Positions 56,632 to 64,000 of a DNA stretch of 64,000 nucleotides are shown here, piece by piece (position 1 is the stretch's first letter; every line of letters begins with the position of its first letter). Origin of the DNA: Cladosporium sp. IMV 00045 (lineage: Eukaryota > Ascomycota > Dothideomycetes > Cladosporiales > Cladosporiaceae); the NCBI GenBank assembly GCA_001931905.2, contig MSJI02000924.1:35316-99315 (forward strand), given 5' to 3'. A program made the translations under genes and the position numbers. Under the pieces are notes generated by a model. It had not been told where the DNA came from, made no database searches, and saw nothing but the letters and a program-made list of their open reading frames with translations.

Positions 56632-57301
56632 TGTTGTCTAGGGTATGGGGTTTGGTGTCTTGCGTTTCTGGGATCTTTTCTTATCTTTGCGTGTATATTC
56701 TCCTGAACACTCCTGTTCTGAACTTTCCTTGTCTTTGTTTTCAATTTCATGGCAGATTCACACTTGCAGGACAGCGGCTTCAGCATTGCCCATTGTGCAT
56801 CAACAATGCATTGTGCCGCAACAATGAGAAAAGAGCACGTTTATTTGCTCTGGCCCCGACTCACGACATATCGATCTTTAACATCGGCGAGATCATACCT
56901 TTCCTGGATTGCTGCTCTGCATCGGCCATCGCAGTCGTATCAATCGATCTTCGACGCGAAAGTTTGCAATATTCACTTACCAGTTGGAGTATCGAAAGCT
57001 GTGAATAAGGCAAGCTTCTGGTGCGACGACATAAAAGGCCCTCTGAGGCGTTTTTCGCGCATCTACCATCATCGCCTCTGTCACATGATAATTCACTCGA
57101 CGAAATAGCATTGCATGGTTGCCTTGGTCGCTCCTTCCCAAAACACCGCGACACCGTGACAACATTGCGTATTGACAACAGTCAACAAAACACAAAACCG
57201 ACCAAGCCGAAAACAACACCATCAACAAATCAACACCACCATCCAAGCCGAAAACAAAGATCCTCAAACCAAGCCACCTGATCCCAAGTCAGGCATTCAC
57301 C
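56632..57301. other. intergenic, 670 bp
   Basis: Between tandem plus-strand genes. The last ~100 bp are A/C-rich (CAACACCACCATC), typical of a leader or promoter. No gene seen. Confidence 0.45.
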
Positions 57302-58372
57302 ATGCCCCTCATCGCCCTCAGCAAAATCCGGCAATTCAAACACCTCACTCTCCTGCAACACTACCGGCTCGCGCGCCGCCACGACCCCCTCTCCGCCCCT
57401 CAACGCAAAAACCACCGCACCGCCCTGATCCTCCTGCACGACATTCTCAAACAAGACTGGTCCGTCCTGATCCTCCAACGTCGCTTCCTGAACAGCAGCC
57501 GCTTCTACACAACCTACATTGCCCGCACCGAAGTCGTCGACAAGCTCCTCGCCGCCCTGACGGCCTACGAGCAGGTGCTGACGCATCAAGCCGCCGAGTC
57601 GCAGCGCGTGCGCTACGATTTGGCCGAGTTTGAGAGTAACCTGTTCGCGGCGATATGCTTGCTGCATTTACAGGGAAGTCGTGGGGTGGTGCACCAAGCC
57701 GTCGGGCGGCCGGTGAAGGGCTGGGAGTGTTTGAGCGAGTATCAGAGTTGGAGGGAGAATCGTCGGCTTTTGGTGGATAGGAGCTATGGCAAGGTCAGGA
57801 TTAGGGAGTGGGAGGCGGTGGAGGTGGGGAGGTTGATGGATGGGGAGGTCACGGTTGATTCTCCCGATGGGGAGGGAGGGTTTTTGCACGGGGTTGAGAG
57901 GTTGAGGGATGTTTTGCCTAGGGAGCTGGTGGAGAGGTTTGATCCGAAGGCTGAGGGGTATGGGGAGGTTGGAGATCTTGAGGAGTTTGAAGACGAGGAC
58001 GAGGATGAGGAGACTGAAGAGTTCGAAGAGACTGAAGAGACTCAAGAGTTTGACGACTCCGACCAGGGGAGCTTGTACAGTCCCAGCCAGGAGAAGAAGG
58101 CCAAAACGGCTCCTGTCGCGCCGCAAGGGAGGAGCAAGCCAACGCCCAAGATCAAAGTCACGAAACCTAGCACCGAAAACTTGAAGGCAGAGGCTGGTGA
58201 TGAGGCCACAGCGCCAACTGCGGATACTGGCGTTTCTCAAGAAGAGAGACCGGTGGTGATTCTCAGGCTCAAAGTGCCCAGCAGTTTCAAAATGGAAAGC
58301 GAGTCGGGCAAGATTGAGCTTGGAGATTCTGAGGACAAAGATAGCGAAGACCTGATGTTCTGCGATGAGTGA
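57302..58372 (+). CDS. uncharacterised acidic protein
   Basis: Single exon, 356 residues, start in a TTCACCATGC context. I do not recognise the family. The first ~150 residues look helical and basic: IRQFKHLTLLQHYRLARRHD, then ALILLHDILKQDWSVLILQR and a VVDKLLAALTAYEQVLTHQ segment. Residues ~225-255 are almost all Glu, Asp and Thr (EEFEDEDEDEETEEFEETEE). The C-terminal ~100 residues are Lys/Ser/Pro-rich, with one more ordered patch RPVVILRLKVPSSFKME near the end; a similar VVILRLK-type motif recurs at the ends of many Dothideomycete hypothetical proteins, in my recollection. No signal peptide or membrane helix. Probably nuclear or cytosolic. Confidence 0.75.
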   Translation: MPLIALSKIRQFKHLTLLQHYRLARRHDPLSAPQRKNHRTALILLHDILKQDWSVLILQRRFLNSSRFYTTYIARTEVVDKLLAALTAYEQVLTHQAAESQRVRYDLAEFESNLFAAICLLHLQGSRGVVHQAVGRPVKGWECLSEYQSWRENRRLLVDRSYGKVRIREWEAVEVGRLMDGEVTVDSPDGEGGFLHGVERLRDVLPRELVERFDPKAEGYGEVGDLEEFEDEDEDEETEEFEETEETQEFDDSDQGSLYSPSQEKKAKTAPVAPQGRSKPTPKIKVTKPSTENLKAEAGDEATAPTADTGVSQEERPVVILRLKVPSSFKMESESGKIELGDSEDKDSEDLMFCDE

Positions 58373-58967
58373 GGGGTGAAAAGTGCTGAGCTTAAAATAA
58401 TTGGATGGATCAGATTCGACGTGGAAGACCGTGTGTATGTTAAATCAAGAATGGATGTTGTTCTCTAAATGTGCTTTGTTATGTTTTATCAGTCAATGTT
58501 ATGAGGCAGCAAGCGCAAACCTACAAGCTGTTGCGCTCACATGTCGTGATATGGCTTCTCTCGTGACTTTGATCAATGCACATCATGTTGAAGGAGTGAG
58601 GTGTGAATGTAACCTGCGATGGCAAGTTAAAGTGAAGACCATTTGCGGGCTAGCGCCGTTTTCTACCACGCGACGCGTTTTCCAGGCAAGACAACGCCCC
58701 GCGATAAGGCAGGCAGTGAGTGTTTCTAGACACATCAAACACCTTTTGCGACGAAAATATCTCTTTCTGTTTACTTCGGTTTCTTTCGCTTGCGGCTTGC
58801 TTCCGACAATTTGAGACTGCGCCCCTTTCATTGCCTGGCGCCTCTAACGCAAAGGCGCCATCTTCCAGTCGCAAACAAGTTTCGCATCCTCCCAACAACA
58901 GCACAGCCTGCTCTGAGGCGTTTTCCTCGAATTAGATTCAGAGCCTGCGCATGCATATACAGATGGC
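58373..58967. other. intergenic, 595 bp
   Basis: Between tandem plus-strand genes. Nothing recognised. Confidence 0.45.
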
Positions 58968-60474
58968 ATGGCGCGCATAAACACAAGACCGTCCACCACA
59001 GCGTCATCGCGATACGCTTCCGCGACACCTACACCCGCGATATCAGATCAAGAGAATAGGGACCCCGCGAGACGAGACATTCGGAAGGGCAAAGGTCGCG
59101 CATCGGGTATGCCCGCACAGGGTGATTTGCCTACGCCTCGCTCGGCCGATGAACATGACACAAGGGCGCAAAAACGAAGAAGAGTTACATCGCAAGGCAC
59201 TGCTGGGTCGCCAAATGGAAACACCGAAGATGATGAAGAGGCGAAGTTCAGGCGGTATTTCGATCCGAATCAAGATGTTGATGAGCGACGAGATATCAAG
59301 AGGAGGATCAGAGCGTTAGAAAGAGGATTCAACGGTTAGTAGACGTGGAACATTGTTGCGAGGGCATAACTGATCGGAGTACGCACAGAGAAACGAGACG
59401 ATATACTGAGGAACAGCGATTCACGGTATCTCACGGAGACTGTGGAGAAAGCAAACGACATCTTCAACGGCATCAAACAGACAAACGACGCGACTCTTGA
59501 TTCGCGATTTCTGGTCAACGTGTCTGATCTGGCATACCAGAAGACGAAGCAACTCGTTTTGGGAGACACTAGCACTGGTGTAGATGTGGACGAGTTCCTT
59601 TCGAAATGCATCACATATATGCGAAACGGCGGTCCTGTGGAGAATGAAGATGGACCGGCTCCAGTCCGCAGACAACGCGAAAGCAATCGGCAAGACAGCG
59701 ATGACGAGAGCGAAGACGAAGGTGGGGAGCCGCTGGACTGGGAGCTGTTAGGAAGACACGCATGCGTTCCACACAACTCGCGGCCGGCAGTGCCATCATT
59801 CTTGTTAGGTCCGCTTTCTGTGCAGAAAAAGCAACGGACCCAGACGCAGCGCCGCGCGCGACAAACACACGAAACCGGCCGTGAGGCGCGACCAGAAAAC
59901 CTCACCGGCGAAGACCTCAATCTTTCGAACGAGAACGACTTGAAAGCAGTGTGTGGCAAGCTCCGACGCGAACTTGACAAACACTGCGAGCGCGCCGAGG
60001 AAGCCTTGACTCAGGCTGGCATCCAGGACGCTGACGAATTCAAGACAGAACGCGGAAAGGCGCTTCTCAGGAAGAATCGCATCACCGCGACTGGAGGTCC
60101 CAATCTGCTGGAGTATGCGCTAGATCCTCAAGATTTCGGTCAGACTGTCGAAAATCTCTTCCGCATCAGCTTCTTGATCAAGGAAGGCCTCTGTGGCGTT
60201 GAGCCTGATGAGGATGGCTTGCCAACGATCTGTAAGTATTCACAGCTGATGTCACGTGGAAAGGTGATATGCTAACAATGCGACAGGTATCACAAAGCCT
60301 CGTACGATCGAAGAGCAGCGCGAGAACAACACCAGCAAACACCAGGCTATCTTCTCCCTCGACTACGAAACCTGGCAGAATTTGGTGGAGGCGTACGGTG
60401 ATCGTAGTCCCATGATCGAGCACAGAGAGACTGGACAACAGACCCAAGTCGGTGCTAGAGGGTGGTACAACTGA
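58968..60474 (+). CDS. nse4: Nse4 kleisin of the Smc5/6 complex
   Basis: Three exons: 58968-59334, 59389-60231 and 60287-60474, with 54- and 55-nt introns (GTTAGT...GCACAG; GTAAGT, GCTAAC branch, CGACAG); product 465 residues. The N-terminal ~85 residues are disordered. The Nse3/Nse4-binding region begins with FDPNQDVDERRDIKRRIRAL and runs through YLTETVEKANDIFNGIKQTN and DLAYQKTKQL. After an acidic linker, EPLDWELLGRHACVPHNSRP and FLLGPLSVQKK precede the C-terminal winged helix (NLFRISFLIKEGLCGVEPDE, LDYETWQNLVEAYGDRSPMI) that contacts the Smc5 head. Nse4 bridges the Smc5/Smc6 ATPase heads and is essential for DNA repair and replication-fork stability. Splicing at 60231 is needed for the last 62 residues. 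Strong call. Confidence 0.95.
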
Positions 60475-60968
60475 TACGTCGCTTGTTCGACATGTGTACA
60501 AGTAGGAGCGATTTTGTTTCGGTCTGATATTTGGCGGTTTGAGCGTGGCGTTTTGGGACTGTAGGCTTTTTGAGATATCCAATAGAGTGCATCTGAAGGT
60601 CGACTGGGTCCGATTGATCGATGAAGCGTTCTTCGCATAAAATATAATTGATTCTCCCAGACGATCGTCTCATGCCACTCTATCGATTCCTGTTGGTAAT
60701 ATCATCCATGTATTGACATGCATGTGATTTGAACCCGTTCATGTGAATAGCGCCAAGACCGTGACGATGCCCCATGGGGTAGGCGCGAGATCAGACAACA
60801 ATCAGCTGCTGGTGTCATGCTTGCTCGCTGCTTGCGATCCAACCACTCTCGACAAACAAATCCACTGCATTTCTTGAAACATCAACGGTTTTCGGATCCT
60901 CGCACGCCATGCTGCCCTAAAAATCAGCACGCACGCTCATTAAAGACCTATCTAATTGGCCGCCGCAA
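60475..60968. other. intergenic, 494 bp
   Basis: Between Nse4 and Vps34, both plus strand; presumably the Vps34 promoter. No element identified. Confidence 0.45.
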
Positions 60969-63802
60969 ATGGAGCCTTTCACTTTCGCCAGCTCATCGCA
61001 GCTGCACTTGCCGGTTGCGATAAAGGTGTGGGTCCACTCGATGTAGCCTGTCTTGTCACAGTTCATGTTTCACTGACATAGAACACCAGGAACCGCCTTG
61101 AAGGCTACGAGAAACCCCTCCCCTACTCCACCCTTCTCCGCCGCCCTGACCTGCGACATCGAGGCAGCAACTTGAGCCCTAACTCCGAACTCTACCTCAC
61201 CGTGCAACCTTTCGCCGACTCCAAACCTCTCACTGTGCATGCTCAAACGCCATACAAACACTTTAAGAACGGTCGCGTATGGAGCCAGTGGCTTACGCTG
61301 CCGGTCGACTACAGCTCGTTGCCCGCCAACACTCAGCTAGCCATCACACTTTGGGATCTCTCCCCGATCAACCCGAAAGGCGGAGATGCCAATCACCACA
61401 TCCCCTTCGGTGGAACGACAATACCTCTTTATGATGAAGACGCTACGCTACGGACTGGTCGTCAAAAATGTCGCATATGGAGGCATAAGGCAGCGGATGG
61501 CTTCTCTGACACGAAGACACCGTGGCGGGAGCCAAAGAGAAGAGGCAGGCGAGGCACGGTTGATGAACCCGTTATTGTCAGTGAAAAACAAGTGCGACGC
61601 GAGGCTGAGCTAGAGCGGTTGGTGGGTCTAATGAAGAAGCACGAGATGGGCGAGATCACAGAGAACAAGTGGCTCGACCAAATGGTCTTTCGACAAATCG
61701 AGAAGATGGAGAGGCAGAGCGTCAAGGACTCGACCAAACCTGGAATGAGTTCGCGGGAATCTATGGATAATGATCAAGGGCAGCTATGCGCTGAGGGCGA
61801 TCCTGATCACGTTGATGGCGCGTTTTTTCTATACATCGAATTCCCTCGGTTTGATCATCCTATCGTGTTCACGGATCACGAATACCCGGCTCCGCCCTTG
61901 AGTAGCATCAAACCGTTGAATGCTCCGCCCGGAGCTGTCAACTTCAAACCGCCACCGGAAGTACAGTTGGGTCCTGGTATACATTCAGGAGCTAACGGGA
62001 ACAGCGACACAGAGGGCGGCGGCGCCAGCAGGCTCATTCAGGTTTATGACCCGGAAGTCGGTTATGCCGACAATCCTGCGGAAACGAAGCATCGGCGTCT
62101 TATTCGTGGCCAGCGCAACGCGCTTGATCGTGATTTGAAGCCCAATCCGAAGATGCGCGATTTCCTCAACAAGGTTTTATCCTACGGACCGACAGTCGAG
62201 CTCAGTGACAAGGAGAAGGATGAAATCTGGCGATTCAGACATCACCTCACACGCGACAAACGTGCGCTGACCAAGTTGGCCAAATCTGTCAACTGGAACG
62301 AGCCAGCTGAAAGTCGACAAGCGATTGCCTTGTTGCCAAAATGGGTCGAGATTGATGTGGATGACGCTCTCGAACTCCTGGGTCCCAGCGTCGGAAACCC
62401 TGAGATGCGCACATACGCTGTTGACAGGCTACGAAAAGCAGATGATGAAGAGCTACTGCTTTACTTGCTGCAGCTGGTGCAGGCATTGAAATTTGAGCCT
62501 CCTGTCGCATCTCGAAATGAGAATGACCGAGATTCCTCACTTTCATCATTCCTCATCGCAAGATCGGCTGCCAACTTCAAGCTGGGTAACTTTCTCTACT
62601 GGTATCTCATGGTTGAGATGGACGAGGAAGCTCCGACTCAAGATCAAGAGAACCGCAAACTATTTGCTCGAGTTAGTTACGACTTCATGCAAGAGTTGGA
62701 GCGCACAGCAGCTGGTCAAGCACGGAGGAGGACGCTGCTTCGTCAAGCAGAGTTCATCACCGTGTTGAGCAAGATCAGCAAAGATGTCGTGAGCTCACGA
62801 GCTGATCGAACAAAGAAGGTCGAGCATCTGAAGAAATCCATCGCAGACCCCAAGAACGAGCTCGTACACATGGACTCGCCACTTCCTCTGCCACTCGACC
62901 CAACGGTACACATTGTGGGAGCCGTTCCCGACGACGCCAATGTCTTCAAATCCTCCCTCTTTCCGCTCTACATCAACTTCAAAACCGACTCCGGGGAGAA
63001 ATACCCGCTCATCTTCAAAACCGGCGACGATCTACGACAAGACCAACTCGTCATCCAAATCATCGCCCTCATGGACCGGCTCCTCCTCAAAGAAAACCTC
63101 GACCTCAAACTCACCCCCTACCGCATCCTCGCAACCTCCACCCTAGCCGGCGCCGTGCAATTCATCCCCAGCACCCCCGTCTCCTCCATCCTCAGCAGCA
63201 CCAAATACAAGGGTTCCATCCTGGGCTACCTGCGCTACAACAACCCCTCCTCTTCCTCCTCCCCCTCCATCCTCGGCGTGCGCAAAGAAGCCATGGACAC
63301 GTACGTCAAATCCGTCGCCGGCTACTGCGTGATAACCTACCTCCTCGGCGTCGGCGACCGCCACCTCGACAACCTCCTCATCACCCCCGACGGCCACTTC
63401 CTGCACATCGACTACGGCTACATCCTCGGCCGCGACCCGAAGCCCATGGCGCCTCTGATGAAACTCTCGCGCGAAATGGTCGAGGGCATGGGCGGGTCGA
63501 GCAACAACGGGGAATCCCAATTCGAGACATTCAGACAGTACTGTTTCACGGCGTACACGACTCTGCGGCGCAGCTCGTCGCTCATTCTGAATTTGTTCTC
63601 GCTCATGCAGGACGCGAATATTCCCGGTCTGGCGATTTTTGGCGACCAGGCTGTCACGAAGGTGGAGGAGAGGTTTAAATTGGATGTTAGTGAGGATGAG
63701 GCGATTGCTTTCTTCGCGCAGCTGATTGATCGCGAGATGGGCGCTTGGGGGCCGGTGGTGATTGATAAGTTGCATGGGTTCGTGCAGGGGTGGAGGGCTT
63801 AG
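60969..63802 (+). CDS. vps34: class III phosphatidylinositol 3-kinase Vps34
   Basis: Two exons: 60969-61027 and 61090-63802; product 923 residues. The 62-nt intron uses GTGGGT, a CTGAC branch and ACCAG, joining MEPFTFASSSQLHLPVAIKV to NRLEGYEKPLPYSTLL; other nearby sites (61025/61082) keep frame but break the IK-x-x-x-LEG motif. A C2 domain lies at ~15-260 (SELYLTVQPF, QLAITLWDLSP), the helical PIK domain at ~330-560 and the kinase at ~640-915. The catalytic loop is GDRHLDNLL (D776, N781) and the metal-binding motif is HIDYGYILGRDPKP (D794). MKLSREMVEGMGG is the class III activation segment. Vps34 makes PI3P on endosomes and autophagosome precursors in complexes with Vps15 and Atg6. The usual DFG is DYG here. 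Confidence 0.96.
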
Positions 63803-64000
63803 GGGTTGGGTGTAGTCTTGGGTGTGGGTGGGTGAAGAATGAATGAGATGCATGTTCTTGGGAAGGTCTCTCGTGCTTGATCAGCAGCGTGGTTTCATCG
63901 TTGGGGGACTTTGTGTCAAGCTCGCAAGAAAGTCGAAAGCTCGTCTTGCCGGGATGATGTATTGCTCCATCAGTTAGGAAGACTCACCGCGCGAAAAAAA
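63803..64000. other. 3' flank of Vps34 to the window end
   Basis: 198 bp without a supported gene. Confidence 0.4.

Noticed and set aside
60715..60740. GGTTCAAATC word resembling a tRNA T-loop (minus strand)
   Set aside because: No T-stem or cloverleaf can be built around it.

Overview
This window is nuclear DNA of a filamentous ascomycete (Pezizomycotina). Dothideomycetes, and within them Capnodiales/Mycosphaerellales-like fungi, look most likely, but that placement is inference. The evidence is the spliced genes with short introns (mostly 50-85 nt, GT...AG, CTAAC or CTGAC branch sites), C/T-rich tracts before starts, mixed strands without operons, and single-copy ascomycete genes (Iwr1, Isy1, Pex8, Pex26, Nse4, Vps34, NC2-alpha, Sec61-beta). 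I reconstructed splice sites by hand and accepted them only when the frame stayed open across each junction.

Layout. 0.4-10 kb: an OST-alpha/TMEM184 membrane protein (-), an MIT-domain coiled-coil protein (-) and a GRAM-VASt sterol-transfer protein (+). 10-12.3 kb: no gene seen. 12.3-13.6 kb: tail-anchored Pex26 (+). 13.6-21.6 kb: about 8 kb with no intact gene, the longest empty stretch. 21.6-35.9 kb, dense: a Ser/His-rich protein with a conserved C-terminal domain (+), Iwr1 (-), PARN-type deadenylase (+), isochorismatase-fold hydrolase (+), an unknown protein (-), Pex8 (-), a TMEM170 protein (+) and an orphan protein with internal repeats (-). 35.9-37.7 kb: degenerate tandem repeats. 37.7-50.7 kb: secreted L-amino-acid oxidase (-), Isy1 (+), ZGRF1/Mte1-like protein (-), NC2-alpha (+), Sec61-beta (+) and a cytochrome P450 (-). 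51.7-56.6 kb: two divergently transcribed paralogues that look like type II membrane glycosyltransferases. 57.3-63.8 kb: an unknown acidic protein, Nse4 and Vps34 (all +).

How the genes relate. Most are housekeeping genes with no shared pathway. Weak themes are peroxisome import (Pex8 and Pex26), autophagy/endosome function (Vps34, the MIT protein, the OST-alpha/Hfl1-like protein), DNA repair (Nse4, the Mte1-like protein) and RNA/transcription (Iwr1, PARN, Isy1, NC2-alpha). The accessory parts are the P450, the amino-acid oxidase, the repeat protein with its decayed repeats, and the glycosyltransferase pair. No virus, intact transposon, CRISPR array, rRNA or convincing tRNA was seen. I found no clear novel system; the glycosyltransferase pair and the repeat locus are the best candidates for follow-up.
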